Below, piece by piece: positions 1 to 13,323 of a DNA stretch of 64,000 nucleotides. Made by a program: the position numbers and the translations under genes. The notes under the pieces were generated by a model, which was given only the letters and a program-made list of their open reading frames with translations, was not told where the DNA came from and ran no database searches. The DNA comes from Dicaeum eximium (taxonomy: Eukaryota > Chordata > Aves > Passeriformes > Dicaeidae): NCBI GenBank assembly GCA_013396995.1, contig VWZP01005794.1, positions 1,871,355 to 1,935,354 on the forward strand. Reading direction: 5' to 3'. How positions within the stretch are numbered: position 1 is the first letter of the stretch; the number at the start of each line of letters is the position of its first letter.

Positions 1-2610
1 ATAAAATGTATAGGACTGGTGGCATCACTCTCTCCATTCAGTCAGGAAGAAAAGGCTCATTACAAAAAGGGCATTATGGCCAGTATTTCAGAGGGGCCAA
101 ATCTGTTTTTTGTACCTGTACCTGTGCCTCGTGTGAATACTTACAGGAATTTATTTAATCACAGGAATGAATGGACATGTTATTTGTTTACTGACACCAA
201 GTTTACTCATACAGAGGCATAATGTTCGATGGCAAAATCCAAAGAGAAGATCTGTCAGAGTGCGAGGAGAGAAGCTTTCCCATCTCCACTCCCCAAATAC
301 TCATCCATAATCTTTGTAAGAAAAACTGAAAGACCTAGAGATAAAAATAGGCTTCTCAAATCTTAGGGATCGTTTGAGATAAATCCCAATAATTTATGGT
401 TCTGAAAGTGACACAATGCTATTGAACCTACTTTTAAAAAGAAAAAAATCGCAAACATGTACATTAACTCTTACAACTTAGAAGATGACCTCTTTTAGAA
501 GAAAAACAAAAAAACTATCTCAGTGATTCAGCACAAGTATAGGTTATGCCATGATAATACAAACTGTAGGGTTTTTTTTCTATAATTCCTGCTTACATTT
601 CAATTCTTTACCGTGTCTTCCCTCTTGCCCTTGTCTGCTCCCCCTTCCCCAACTTTTCATTAGTTCACAGTTTTACCGACTTCTATTATGCCTGTTCTCT
701 GCCATCTAATTTCCAGACTAAAAGGTTTTTCTCTCCAAACTTACTAATTTGTTATGTGAAAGCATTCAGTTCCTTTTATCTTCAAATTATTTGAATGAAA
801 GGACATTAATTTGATTTCCTTGGAGTCAGTGGAAGGGTGTGTTACATTTTTCCTTGCTCTTTTGGTTAAGAATTCTACATATTACATACTCTGGTATTTT
901 GGGGAGGAAATGCATTTTTTCTTTTGGAAGAGAAGATGTCAGAAAATCAAGTTTGGCTTTTTGATATAGATTTTAATTTGGTGCTGCTCTTTCATTAGAA
1001 TAAATTAAGAAATTATTCAAAATTAATTTTATGCTGTATCACAATTAAAGTAAACTATTGAAACCAGGGTTTAAAGACAAATGTTTCCAGACAGAAATAC
1101 CAAATTATTTATTTGTTTTTATTGCAGACATAATTTCTATCTAGAACTGAGATTCATTCAATATGTAACTACTTCAAGAAGCAATTTCTAAATAAAAAAG
1201 GCACAAAACACAGACTAAAAGACTGCATATATATAATGATGCAGACATGTGAAAATAATAAGTAGATAGAAACATAAAAAGATTGCATTTCTATTTAATC
1301 CTACCAGTTCCATACTATTGGAGATTAAGTAATATTTATAATATTTTATACTGCTTCTAACACTGCAATAAGCTTTTAAAACCAAACAGAAAATGAGACA
1401 CTACATAAATTAAGGATTCTATTGGATATCTTTCAAAGACATTATGCTAATTTTCCCAAGAAGAAAGACAGAGAAGGATGTGCCAGACTGAAAACATCAG
1501 TTCAAATAAATTATTGTCCTGACACATAAAACTTGAAGCAAAATTGCATATTCACGACTAAGGAAGGATGTTTAAGGAGTAATGATACTCAGCTAAGATT
1601 TAGAAAGCCCTAGGTGAACTTTCTCTTCTGAAAGATTGCATTAGTAGGACAGCTACATAAATTTGAAGCCTGATTTAAAAACAAGAAAAAGGAATGAAGC
1701 ACCCAAAGTGTGACTTCAATTGAATTTAGATACCAAGTGCCCGAATTCTATTATTAAAAATCTGTGTAAACTAATGATGACCATTGAAGTGCTAAAAAGT
1801 TTCTTATTTATATATTTCATTAGTTAATTGTTTAATTTTACCTGAGTGTTCACCTGACATTATTCTTATGCGTGTACCTTCAGTCCTGAAAACCAATTAC
1901 CAATTTGGCAATCAGATCATTCAGTAATGATCCAAAGCTCATTATTCTATCAATCAGGTCTTACTTTGTGTAGGAACTCCAGTTAGAGCCAGAGCTTTCC
2001 TTCAAAGCATGGGAACAGGAAGACATGGCTGCTTTTATGTAACAACAATGTGATGCAGTAAATCTGAATAAATTTTCTTTTGTGCCTGAGGGAAACCAAC
2101 ATTTGCAATCTTTTCCAGAGTATTTTAACTGTTTTGATGTAAGGACACTTTCAACTCTTCCTGATGAATTTTTACGAATTTATAAAGAAGAACTCAAGTT
2201 TATTTGGTTATAAATAGGCATAAAGCAAGGCTAAAACCTGGTACAGCCAAAAATAGGATTCATTTTTGAGACCCTTCTCCATAGTCTCTTTAGACATTTT
2301 ACAAGAGACAGGCTTTGAATGAAATACCTAAGCAATTCTGAAAACTCTGGACAGACCTAAATAGAAAGCATAACTTTTAGATATAAAACAAGTAACAGTA
2401 TGAAGCTGAGTTACTGAGTAGGTAAAATTAATATTTCTACAAATGATTTCTACAACAGCCTCCTCAGAGGCTGTTCTGAAAATCCCGCTTGGTAAACATG
2501 ATTCCAAGAGAAAGATACAGGAAAAGTCTTTTGTCCAGATTAGTGAGCAGTGGCCACTGGAAAGCCCAATATAAATGCAATATGTTTTTTTCAGTAAAGA
2601 AAATACAGTT
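1..2610. other. Unique AT-rich non-coding DNA, no gene seen
   Basis: I see no exon, RNA gene or recognisable interspersed repeat here. The only reading frames are short, the longest near the left edge being 67 codons at 19-222, with no domain or recognisable composition. Short homopolymer T and A runs are the only local structure. Confidence 0.7.
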
Positions 2611-2621
2611 TGGGTATTGGT

Positions 2622-2737
2622 ATTTTTTGTGGGTTTTTTGGGGGGCAGGCAGGGGGAGGGGGTGCTTGTGTTGTTGCTGTTGTTGGGGATTTTTGTTTGT
2701 TTGGTTGGTTTTTTTGTTTGTTTGGTTGGTTTTTTTA
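2622..2737 (+). repeat. G/T-rich low-complexity block
   Basis: The plus strand carries almost only G and T: a G-rich first half, then TTG repeats and alternating TTTG and GGTT runs. Frames across it (2489-2755 plus, 2464-2745 minus) encode biased runs such as poly-Gln or Phe/Val/Leu and are artefacts of composition. Similar blocks lie at 59899-60034 in the same orientation, and at 31069-31240 and 38668-38770 with the complementary A/C composition on the plus strand. Confidence 0.85.
2631..2662 (+). other. Predicted G-quadruplex motif
   Basis: Four guanine tracts follow one another: 2631-2633 (3 G), 2640-2645 (6 G), 2652-2656 (5 G) and 2658-2662 (5 G), with loops of 6, 6 and 1 nt. This satisfies the usual pattern of four tracts of three or more G with loops of 1-7 nt. 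Folding in cells is inference only. Confidence 0.6.
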
Positions 2738-2762
2738 ATTATCATAGTTAAATGAATTAATT

Positions 2763-4970
2763 AAAGACTTTGACACCCTAGATTGATTTTAAGAACATTT
2801 CTACCTTGCGATCTTTTTGCCAAAGTTGGGATTTACTACATAAACAAATGCCAACATTGCAATCTGGGTCTGATCAATGTAATGAATGTGCTAAGGAACT
2901 GATGCTGTATCTTGAAAAATATCCAAAGTAGAAGAAAGAATCAGACATCAATTAGATATGTTGGATGCATCTAACTTTGGAATGTAAAACCACAGAAGAT
3001 CCTATTTGAAATTCTAGACACAGCCTTGATTTACTTGTAATTATTCTCTTACAGATCTGTAAAATTGTAATTAATGCTGCAGTCTTTGAGAGATATCTTA
3101 TTTTAATGTAATTTTCTTCCTAATAGCTGGACCAAAGATCATTTACTGTGTATCTTTGTACATACAAAGAAATGTCCAATATCTGCTACTGGCAGCCTAC
3201 TTTTCCTGTACTTGAAGCTTTCACAACACTTCTGTCTCCTCAAGCGTAATTTCACCAGTAACTAAAAATGCCTTATAAAACCAATATTTAAAAACAATAA
3301 AAGTTAATAGCAAAATACATTTAATAATACTGAAGCCAAAGTGGGTATTAGTAAATTGTCATTAAATTGTTCTGTGTAATTGAGCATTTTAATAATAGTT
3401 ATAACATTCAGTCTTTGTCTACCTTAACATTTAAATATGCTAGAAATGTTTGAACTGCAGGACATTTTCCTGACCATAGGCATATTAAAGTTAGATGCTT
3501 GCCAAAATTAGTTAATTTGGCTTCCTCTGTCTGAAAGTAGACAGAGAAATTTGCCCCAGTGTCCCCACACAACTGTTAGAAGGAAATGTCCTTTGCTCTA
3601 TTTGAGATTTGGGTAACTAAAAAAGAGGTTTTCTGCATGCAGGTGGTCTATGAAGAGGTGCTTAAAATCCTACTTGCATCTAGAGAAGATCTAGGGCTCA
3701 TTTCCATTTCCTAGATATCCTTAGGCATTAAGGGACATTTTAGATATTCTTGGCTATCCAAAACTTTCGCATGGATTTTTCAGCAGTAACATGGAGACAT
3801 TTGGAGCCCCGTGACCTTTTGGAGCATCAGCTTCCTCACAGCTATGTGTAAGCAAGTAAATCAGCCTGTTAGTGTCATTTTCAAAAGACTGAATTATCCC
3901 TGTGAGACTGAAGTAGTCACTCCAACAAGCTCAGAGGTTTTACATATGTGTAAGCAACATACATAGATAGCAAATAAAATGCCAGTAGATGGCATTCTAT
4001 CCCAAGATCTTACATAGTGATTTGCATTAAGAAATTCCAAAGTCAAGCACTCAGTGAACCACTTAGTTACTGCAAGTCTTGTCTGCATGGAATTTTATTT
4101 GTTTATTTTCAGGACTGTGATTCAAGAACCTTTAAGCTGAGATACTCTGTGTGTTGATTGTTTGAGAAAAAACTTTCCTTGAACAGTTGAACTTAAAGTA
4201 CTTGACGTACTCTGTATTATTTTCAGCTTTCTGACTGTATGGGTATCTGTTTCAAAGCTCTGCCTAATCCAATTTCAAGAAAGTGATACCTACCACAGAG
4301 ACTGCTTTGACCATGACTTCTCAGATCATGCTGAACCTATGTGGATCTGGACATAAATGCCTTTGATTATGCACTTCTGTTTCCCACAAGAGACCAGCTA
4401 CAGGCATAAAAACTAACTGAATTATGTAGAAGCCACAAGTCTAGGCTCCAGTTTTTCCTGTTCCTTGACTTTTCACTGAATTTGACATCTGGAGTACAGC
4501 ACCAGTCTGAGATTCAGCCTAAAGTCAAAATTTTCTACCAATCTTTTCCAAGTATCAGGAGTCATCCTTGCAAATCTCACTTGAGAAGCTGAGTGCTAAA
4601 ATACATACAGTGGTGATACTGAATATCACCTAAGGTGTTTTGCTGAATGCCTGTCCAGCACTGCTCCTAATGGGATACAGTTAGTTCCAAGAGTTAGTGA
4701 ATAGTTCTGAGCTTGGCAGGATTGATACATTTGTCACTACTGTGAAGTTTCTCACAGTGTATGACCTTGTCTATATAGATCTTTGTTGAAACTATTAACT
4801 GCAATCCCAGGAGATGTTCTACATTTTCCTGAAATAAGTAAAAACAGAATTAAGAGCTAAAAATATTGCTGTAGAAGGTAGCTGACATGAGAAAGTATGA
4901 GGACAATGGACACTGAGATAAGAAAGAATTCATTCAGTAATAGACTGAGAAAAAAAATTAAACCCCCTGA
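2763..4970. other. Unique AT-rich non-coding DNA
   Basis: No exon, RNA gene or repeat recognised. The only frame of note, 64 codons at 3894-4088 (minus), has no recognisable features. Confidence 0.65.
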
Positions 4971-4974
4971 CATA

Positions 4975-5172
4975 GACCCAAACTGGCACATGGCACAGAT
5001 TTTGAGCAACAGCTCAGTTGTGTCAGGGCTGCTCTGGCTGCTGGCTCCAAGCAGCCTCAAGCCTGGTTTTGGGGAATTCGTAAATCCCAGTAAGGCAGCG
5101 GGGGCTGCTGGATCCTGTTACTCCTGCACTGGGAAGCACTGCCTGGAGAGAGGCGACCAGGTCAAGGTGTAA
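4975..5172. other. GC-richer patch of unknown origin
   Basis: This stretch of about 200 bp is clearly GC-richer than its surroundings, with CTG/CAG-type words and a few CpGs. It holds overlapping frames on both strands (4897-5172 plus, 4857-5060 minus), neither recognisable. It could be a relic of a transposable element or a conserved regulatory patch. I cannot assign it. Confidence 0.35.
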
Positions 5173-5702
5173 TGCATCACCCTCTCCAGAAAATACCACT
5201 TGCTGTGGTAAAAGCCTTCTTCCTACTTCCCCTTCTCCAACCCATCCAATTACCTATCTTACTTTTTGAAATATTTCCTTTTTTCCTTGGTGAAGCCCCA
5301 CAGAGTCTCACTTAGGGGTATGCTGGCTGTTTTTGATAAATGCCATCCATTATTAACAGAATTTTCATGTTGAAAAGTCTACTGTTTATTTCCAAAAGAG
5401 CAATGCTAAACTGAAACATCTAAGGAAGGATTGCCACTTGCAGAGTCTGTTGGTAGAAACACTGCCAGTAGTAAAAGAAACACGGAGGAATCACTGTTGT
5501 TCATAAATAATACACAGAAGATGAAAGCAAGAACTAAAGAACCACCTGTGCAAGTCATGCTAAGCAAAAACACACTTTATCATAAAAGTTAGTGAAAAAC
5601 AAAGGCTTAGTAATTATGAATAGGAAATTATGAAAAGGAAAACCAGCTGGATCTTCTGGTATTGTGGTAAAGGCAATGCTATTTCACCTTTTTTTTTTTT
5701 TT

Positions 5703-5703
5703 N
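5703..5703. other. Single ambiguous base after a T run
   Basis: One N directly follows a run of about 14 T (5689-5702). This is most simply an uncertain homopolymer length in the assembly. Confidence 0.9.
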
Positions 5704-7139
5704 ATGAATGGTTTACCACATAACCAAAATAACAATCAGGAAAAAAGCAGCAGTTAACAACGATATGTCCTCGTTGGCAAAAAGTTTATTTAAAAATAAT
5801 ATTCTTATTAAAAAAAAAGCTGAAAGACAGGATTTTTCAAAATCACTGGTGTAACTCTAATTGCATTATAATAAATACAAATAAATCCCATTGACTTCAA
5901 TAGCTTACTGTCATTATCTAAAAGGTTTTTATCTTCTCCCTCTGCAATATAAATATGTGAATTCTTTAGTCTATACAGGTATAAAATTATACACGATGCC
6001 CTTTCAGAAAGAGAGGAAGAACAGACTGCTGATATTCCTGAATGCACTATCTGATACTTCAAATCTATCAAAGCAAATACATGGGATATTAGACTTTTCA
6101 TAGAGTATCATAAAACATAAAAAAGGAGCATCTAAGCCAAAAATAAATGTTAATGAGGAAAATTTGTTTAATAATGTTGAAATCTGTGAAGACCAAAAAT
6201 TGCATGAATTTAAAATCTATGGATTTTATACTCCTTCCATGACAGTATAAACTCATCTTTATATGTTGTTCAAACAAAAAAATTATTGAATTCAGACTGA
6301 ACAGTGGTAACTGCTGCACTTCTGTGAGCAAAGATTTATTCTTGACTTTTACAAGATCTGTAATCAGTAAAAAAGAAATTTACAAACAATATGTATTTAA
6401 TTTATTAATTTAGTTAAATTGAGATAAATGTGCTAAGTAAAATGCACTGCAGTTTGATATGACACAGATCTCAACTACTTAATTCAATCAAAAATTAGTT
6501 CAATTGATTCCCTGCTGCCTTTCTTAGATGAAGATGCAACCCAAATTAAAATGTCTTTAAGCCACACCTCACCATTTCCAGGGTAAAGTAATGCATGTAA
6601 ATGACAGAAATCAGAGTATTTGTTACAGTTATCCACATCTACACAGGCACATATATATCCACATATAAAATATTAAGCTAATAAAAAAATGCATCTGGTT
6701 TAATTTTTTCTGAAGTATTTCAGGTATTCTCTCACCTCAATTCCATTGCTTTTGGAGCTAACACCATTTGGGTAAAACACCTACTAACGTCTGTAGTCTG
6801 GTCCCTATTACTGCAAGATGAGTGACTTTTTAGGCATTGACCTTTAAGCAAGCCATATGAATTGGAAAAGTAACAAGGCAGGAATCATAAAAATACTTAA
6901 GTTGTGTTGTCTGAAGTAAGACCCAACCCCTTAATGGGAAATAAGCCAGCCTTTGCTCTAGTGTCATGGTCATATAGTCTTGGTTCCTCTCAGGTCTATT
7001 TCTGCCCCTTTTTTTGCCACTTGTCAAATCCCTTCCCTCTATTGTAACCACTCCCAAAGCCTCTGGACTTTTCTCCCTCCCATTTTTAATTTATGTAATT
7101 TTAACTATTTTTGCTTATTAATCTCTGGGTTTACACCAG

Positions 7140-7181
7140 TGAATATTAATAATTTACCAATGAATACTAGTAATTTACCAA
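7140..7181 (+). repeat. 21-bp tandem duplication (two copies)
   Basis: The units 7140-7160 and 7161-7181 differ at two positions. Both end in the word taatttaccaa. No function is suggested. Confidence 0.75.
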
Positions 7182-7839
7182 TCTGTCCTGCTTTGTTATT
7201 TTTCACATTTGTTGATGGAGAGGAGGGTGCAGTGGCAGAGCATCTGCTTTCAGAGACCTGTCATATGGGATGCAAAGCTGAAATCAATCTCTCAACATCC
7301 ATCCATTACCTGAAAACTTTTCATATTCTGGTCAGTATATATTTACACTTGATCAATACATACATTTAAACTGAGAGCAATTCCTAGGCAATTCGCACAA
7401 AGGGGAAAAATATTGCTTTCATAAAGAATATTATTCAAACTCCAGCTCCATGAATAACTACAGTAGGCAGGATTTTGAAATATTAGGAAAATATCAAATA
7501 GAATAAATTTATTTTTAACAGATATGAAATCTTATTGCTGAAAAGTATGTTGTGAAGCCTACAAACACTGAGGAAAATAGTAACTACTGATTAAAGCAGA
7601 TCACGCTGAAATAAAGTTGGTATCAGCTATATATTTTCTAAGAAAGTATTTCTTTAGAACTGCTATCACATAAATCTTATATTGCTCAAAATTTGTATGG
7701 AAGACTTACATAAAAGCATCTGCCACAAATTACATCCCACATTTTTTAAAATATAAGCAGATTTATGGTGTTGAAGTCTTTCATTAACATTTTGTGTTCT
7801 TCACGTTTGCACCTGACGAACCCTTAAAATATTTTGGAG

Positions 7840-8070
7840 TTCACATTAGGGTCACGCTGAAGATGGCTGCCGTCAGTGGAATGGCAGTGGAATCACCAGG
7901 TCACCTGCACGTGTCACCTGTGACCCGCTGCACACCTGACTGGGCTGCAGGGAAGGCACAAGGGAGGTGTCCATGGGGAAGTGCACTTTCCAAGTGCATT
8001 TCCATTTGTGTGCACATCCACACAGGCATGCTGCATAAGGCTCATGAGGCACTTACACCATGGTGTGTAA
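7840..8070. promoter_or_regulatory. GC-richer segment with an E-box cluster (candidate regulatory element)
   Basis: Against an AT-rich background this segment has raised GC and several CpGs. Four E-boxes fall within 37 bp: CACCTG at 7902-7907, CACGTG at 7908-7913, CACCTG at 7915-7920 and CACCTG at 7933-7938. CACCTG is the core bound by ZEB/SNAI-type repressors and some bHLH proteins, and CACGTG is the USF/MYC-type core. A YY1-like word, aagatggctgcc, lies just upstream at about 7859-7870. Regulatory activity is inference. A 97-codon frame over it (7794-8087, plus) shows nothing recognisable. Confidence 0.3.
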
Positions 8071-8099
8071 ATAATTGTAAAATATGATTTGCTCTCAGT

Positions 8100-9045
8100 G
8101 GCAGACCTCACTGAGAATTGAAAGTGCTCAGCATCTTGCAGATCTGGACACAGAGCTGCTTTACTTAGAACATATGCAACGTTTGACTACAAAATATACA
8201 TAAATCCAGTGTTGTTTTCAGTAATTCTGAAGTCAGCCTTAAACATGTATCATGTGTATACAGAGTACATGGATGCCTAAAATGCAGGCATTTCATTATT
8301 GCCAGACATTAATAGATCAATTTGCTTGTGTGTTCCCTGACAAAGGAATACAAAATTATTTTAGCCAGAATCTGCTATTGTAGCTGATATTATGGAACTA
8401 ATGGAGAGCGAAGCTGTGACACTTCCTAGAGCTAGCCAAAGGCATACCATATGGAATAGTAAGGAATACAACAAAGACTGTAATGCAGGGAGAAAAAACA
8501 ACTATCTAAGCTAGAAAAATTATAGATTGTGTTCTATCTGGAAGTTATTTCACATTTATGAAGGGAAAAGAAAATATAGATCCTAAAATATTAAGAAAGG
8601 TGTAGGTTAATGCTCAGGATACTGTGTTTATACATTCATCTTCAAACTGCTGAGAAGGCTTGATATATTTCTGAGAATTTCTGAGGCAAGACTTTTTTTT
8701 TTGACTGCCAAGTAATCAGCATAAATTAAAAATGCAATTTTATTTTAAAATTAGTATTTTAAACCAGGAATTTTGCAAAATCAGTATTGCTGACAGTGAC
8801 AGGAGCAGAAGGCTCTGACTTGGCAATGGAGAAGGGAGTTGCAGGGGAGTTGCACTAACACTATGTGTTAGTATAGGGGTCTCCTGATTAATGTTTCTCA
8901 TTAAAAAGTAACCAATAATCGTCTAAAAGGCTGATTCCTAGCATACAGAACCTTGTTTCTGCATATCATATCGCAGCTTTTCCAGGAAAAATGGTTAAAA
9001 TGTCATTTACTTGTGTACAGCACATATTTATGTCTCATACCACTA
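8100..9045. other. Non-coding, nothing recognised
   Basis: No gene, repeat family or strong composition signal was seen here. Confidence 0.6.
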
Positions 9046-9047
9046 TC

Positions 9048-9172
9048 ATGGAATCATTAAGGTTGGAAAAGACCTCCAAGATGATTGACTGCAACCCCCT
9101 CAACCCAGCACTGCATGGTACACCACTAAATTAAACAAAAACATTCTCAAGAACCATATCTTGATGTGCTAA
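9048..9172 (-). mobile_element. CR1 LINE 3' end, 5'-truncated
   Basis: The plus strand reads tcatggaatcattaaggttg, then gaaaagacctccaagatgatt. This matches the complement of the 3'-terminal region of avian CR1 non-LTR retrotransposons, so the element lies on the minus strand with its 3' end at about 9048. The match decays beyond about 9120, but CR1-like words continue to about 9172. The terminal 8-bp repeats of the family are not preserved. Only about 125 bp of a multi-kilobase element remains, typical of 5'-truncated insertions. It has no coding capacity. Confidence 0.88.
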
Positions 9173-9174
9173 AT

Positions 9175-12100
9175 GTGGTTCAACAGAAACCATCAGAAAA
9201 AAAATTGCAGGATACATAAACTTATCTAAACCAAAATCAGTGACAGCAATATTTTGTTACACTGAATGTCATTTCAGTTTCATCCTGTTGACACCACATA
9301 GCAAAACAAATGGGAAACTAAACAGATTGTCAGATTTTTTGTATATGAATGACATACATTTGAAGTTTTGTGGTGATAGAGACACACCAATTCAAACTTC
9401 TTAAGAAAATAAATGTATTTTAATGTAATTTAAATATCTGATAATTCCAATCATATTCTGATTGAAAATGACACCAGTGAATCTTTATTTGGCTTAACTT
9501 GTATTTACTGCTTTGTATTGAAAAAATAAGGTATACAGCTGCTCAGAGCAATTATGCAAACAAGAAAGAATGTTCTCAGCTGTGCTCTTTAGACCCCTCT
9601 TACCAAGAATTAGCATATATAATAACATTAATTAGGAAATGTCAGAATGTTTTAATGCTAACAAAGATGAAATCATATGACAGAATTACACTCTGCTATA
9701 AATAATTTTACTAGAGCATTTTCATTTTTGTTTATATGTCATCTTTGGTTTTTGTGGAACTGGTAGGAGGGCAAATATCTGACCAGTATTTTATGCTGCT
9801 TGTTTTTCAGACAGCACATAGATATCTGACAAATTAATAGCTAAGCATACGGACAAAAAATCAGCATAAGAATTGATGGAAAGCTAGATCCTTTTCAGTC
9901 TCTTTTATTTCAATTTAAAGCTTACAGGCTGTCCTTTTACAATTTCAACAGGACTGTATTATCCCCCCTCACTATGTTAGGGAAAAAAATGCAGCAAAAA
10001 ACATTTAGCTTAGTTTCATATCTAAAACATAAATGTACTAATGGGTAAGATCGGTTCATTAAGGCTAATACCTCATGAATTTTTAGATTTTTTTCATGTA
10101 TATGTAACTATACAATGTGCATTGATGCTGCAAGTAATGGTCGCCTCACTTATTTTTTGCATTAAGAATGTGCATTTAATACTACAGTAGGCAACTGCAA
10201 CTTAGACATTTATTTAGGTAGTATAGCATGTCAGCCATTTCTAACTCCTTTAAATAAAAATACAGTATATTATTTAGACATTTGTTTCCTTCTCTCCTTA
10301 TCCTATGTTGAACAAAAGTCAGTCATTATTTGTTTCTTATAGGAAAAGTTGTTTAGATAGACAAATATGTAGTAATGGGAAAATAATCAATTCCATGTGT
10401 ATAATGAAAAATTAGAAGATTAAACTGCTATTTACAGTATAAGAAGTGGTATTTCTTTATGGAGTACTAATCACTGAAGCTTTTGATCAAATGATAAAGA
10501 TTTGGTGGGGAATTATTTATAGAAAGATAAGAGATTTCAGTGTGTTTGGTCCAGAAGTTAGGAATAATGTGTCAGCAAACACAGCAGATGCATTGCAGGT
10601 GCAGGTCATGACTGTGATACACTGAAGTTAAAAATCAAGAGAGAGTATGTAACAACCTTTTGTCATAGAATATTTACAGTTCAAAGAAGAATTCTTTTAC
10701 TTCAGAAGCAATGGATTTGATATTGCATGAAAGTTACAAACAGCTGGCCCAAGTTTAGCTTTTTTAAGTCAGCTGGCTCAGTGATGTGAAAGGGGTGGTC
10801 CACAGATGTAAAACAGAATAGGAGGCTAAAAAGGGTGAGGTGACTGCTCCTTAATTTCTGCAGGACAGAAGGACAGATAAATGTTGGTTTCTAAACTTGA
10901 AGGTGTAAGATCCCAATGGAAATGTATCTGAAAGATACTTGTTAGTCATGTGAATGCTTAGGCTTATTCTAAAATTTCCACGCACATGCCTCTATAGTTA
11001 AACCTTTTACAGGAAAGTTAAATTAGTGCTTTTATGCTTACTGAAGATCTGTGTTTGAAGATGTAATACACACACTATGTTTCATTATGTAAACTGTAAA
11101 TTTGGGTAAGTGATGTACAAATTCACTAATTGTCCCACACGGCCCTTCAGATGTCTGCTCATTGTATCGTTCCGATCTGTCACTTTACTGCAGAATTCAG
11201 AATGCTTTTGGCATTTGTAATCAAATTGAAAATACTTAACAACAATATAATTTGTCAGTAGAAATTTAAGGGGCAGGAATCAAACTAAATTATTTGTCCA
11301 TGTGAACTGTGAGAAAAAGCTTACCCCACTACATGCCGATCTGTGAAATTACTTTGGTAGTATTAGGATTTTATTCCTCTCCCCATTTTACAATATTTTA
11401 TCATTTAGATCATTAAATTTATAAATTTATGTTAATTGCTTAATTTAACACTTTTTTTTAGGAATCCATCTGCTTTGTACGCCAAAAGCCTCATGAAAAT
11501 GTCAGTCTGAATTAGTTTGCTTCTGGAAAATACTAAACACAAGCGTATACTCTGTGCTTCCAGAAGAAAATGGTGCAAAGATGAATTTCTAAATAGCATT
11601 TATAATGTTTATACACTAATTCTTCTGGTAGGTGTAATGAACTGTAAAAAAGAGTCTGAAGAGGCTTTGTCTAGATCTAGTGAAAAAAAGAAAACTAACC
11701 CAAACCTCAAAATCAAAACCTCCTCCTGCTCTACAAGGCATTAAAATGGAGCACTGCAGGTTTGGCTGCAGTGTGTAGTCATTTCTTAAGAAACCAATAC
11801 CTGCATTCTAAAATAAATTACTACATCATGAAAAAACCAATAGAAAACAGTATAAGAAAGTTCTTAAACATGGGTATCTGAAGTAAGTATAAAGATTGAC
11901 TAACACCTCTACATTAATGACACTGCAATTGTAAAGACAGTCGATACAGGGACACAGACATAGAATTATTTTATCAAGGAAAAAGTAGTTCTCAAACCCA
12001 CAGTGGTTGTTACACTGTCTTAGATCAATATGGAACATAATGAGAAACATTTTGTGTCCACTCCTGCTCCTGCAACTATCCATAGTCAGCTTTTCTTAAG

Positions 12101-12535
12101 TTAATCAACTTCCATCGAAAGAATAGTAATATTTTTCATCTCACATTATTTTAATATTCCAATTTTTGCTTTATTTGGTGGCTCCATGATTTCCACAGAT
12201 TTATAGCAAAAATTAATTACAGTATGCTTATGTAAGGTTTTTCTTAAGTGGCAGAAATTTGGTTAAATACATTATTTCTCTCTTTGGAGATTAACTTCTG
12301 ATGCATGAGACAAAAAAGAATTTATATTTACATTTTCAGTATCTTCTGGAAAGATCTATTACCTTGATCATTTTAGTGGTCTTCTAGAACTTCTGGAAAT
12401 ATCAACAAAAAAACCTGTTCTAATTTGACTTCCTTTTCGTTAAGGACCATACCTTTTCATAAGAACCAAAACATAACATACATTCTAGATTGTTACCAGT
12501 TCATTTTTCAGTGACTCAGATTTTTCACTGGCTGT
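9175..12535. other. Unique AT-rich non-coding DNA
   Basis: Long AT-rich stretch with no recognisable exon or repeat. Frames of up to 85 codons (for example 11826-12083, minus) look random. Confidence 0.65.
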
Positions 12536-12537
12536 CA

Positions 12538-12564
12538 CATCATCATCATCATCATCATCATCAT
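12538..12564 (+). repeat. (CAT)9 microsatellite
   Basis: Nine uninterrupted CAT units. In one frame they read as poly-histidine (frame 12490-12720), which is a by-product of the repeat and not evidence of a protein. Confidence 0.95.
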
Positions 12565-12569
12565 GCAAG

Positions 12570-13320
12570 TGAAGTTTGCCCTGAGGATAAAATGCCTCAG
12601 GTAGGTGTCTTCCCACATGACTTAAAGGCTGCAAGGCCTTTACTTCCATTATACACAAAGATCTCAGTCACTGATTTCTACAGCCCTTTTCAGCTGCAAC
12701 AGACAGGACCCAGTTACTGAAACATACTGGTCCAGTTGATTTGGGATGCTCTAGGTTTGCCAGCAGAGGCACATAGTCTGTCAACTCTGCCATAAGATGG
12801 ATAGAAAAACATCTCTAAAGGATTAGTTCAGTCACCTAAATGTAGACATCCAGCACTACTTCAGTTGCACGGGGCTAACAGGACATTATAAAGAACCTAT
12901 CAGAGACCCAGCAGGTGGTGGAGTGGCAGCTGGAGACCAACCAGGATATCCTAGCATATCTCTGGCAGTACAGCACATCCTACCCCTTAGTGACTAATAA
13001 TCCAAATATTCTACTCTCTATGGTGGTTTTCAATTTTCACTTTATGACTAGTAAAGTGTGTGATTTTGAACATTTATTATTGAAACTATCCCATTTCTAT
13101 TAGTTCAGTCTTCAAGGTCATGCAATTCTTCCTCTGTGTTCTTTTTAATATTCCTGTGCTTTAATATGCCTCCTGATTTCTGTAATGGGAATGTATTTCA
13201 ATAGCATACTGATACATTTTGTGACAAGGTGCTTACTGGAACCCATAAACAAGATCAGTCTGAAATTCTTTGCAAATTTAGCTAGTCATACATCCTCATA
13301 AAGACAGTTCTCTCTTAGAG
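12570..13320. other. Non-coding, possible old repeat relic
   Basis: No gene seen. The part at 12820-12990 is GC-richer and reads like repeat-derived sequence (cagcaggtggtggagtggca), but I cannot assign a family. Frames of 62-76 codons are not recognisable. Confidence 0.4.
12908..12922 (+). promoter_or_regulatory. CTCF-like core motif
   Basis: The sequence ccagcaggtggtgga agrees at 13 of 15 positions with the CTCF core CCASYAGRKGGCRSY. Binding is inferred from motif similarity alone. Such matches also occur by chance and inside transposable-element relics. Confidence 0.25.
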
Positions 13321-13323
13321 TAC

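Larger units (their letters stand above)
5173..7790. other. Unique AT-rich non-coding DNA
   Basis: No gene or interspersed repeat recognised. The stretch contains one ambiguous base and one short tandem duplication, listed separately. The longest frame is 129 codons at 6980-7369 (plus), without recognisable domains. Confidence 0.65.

Noticed and set aside
12490..12720. Frame with a poly-histidine run
   Set aside because: The histidines are just the (CAT)9 microsatellite read in one frame.
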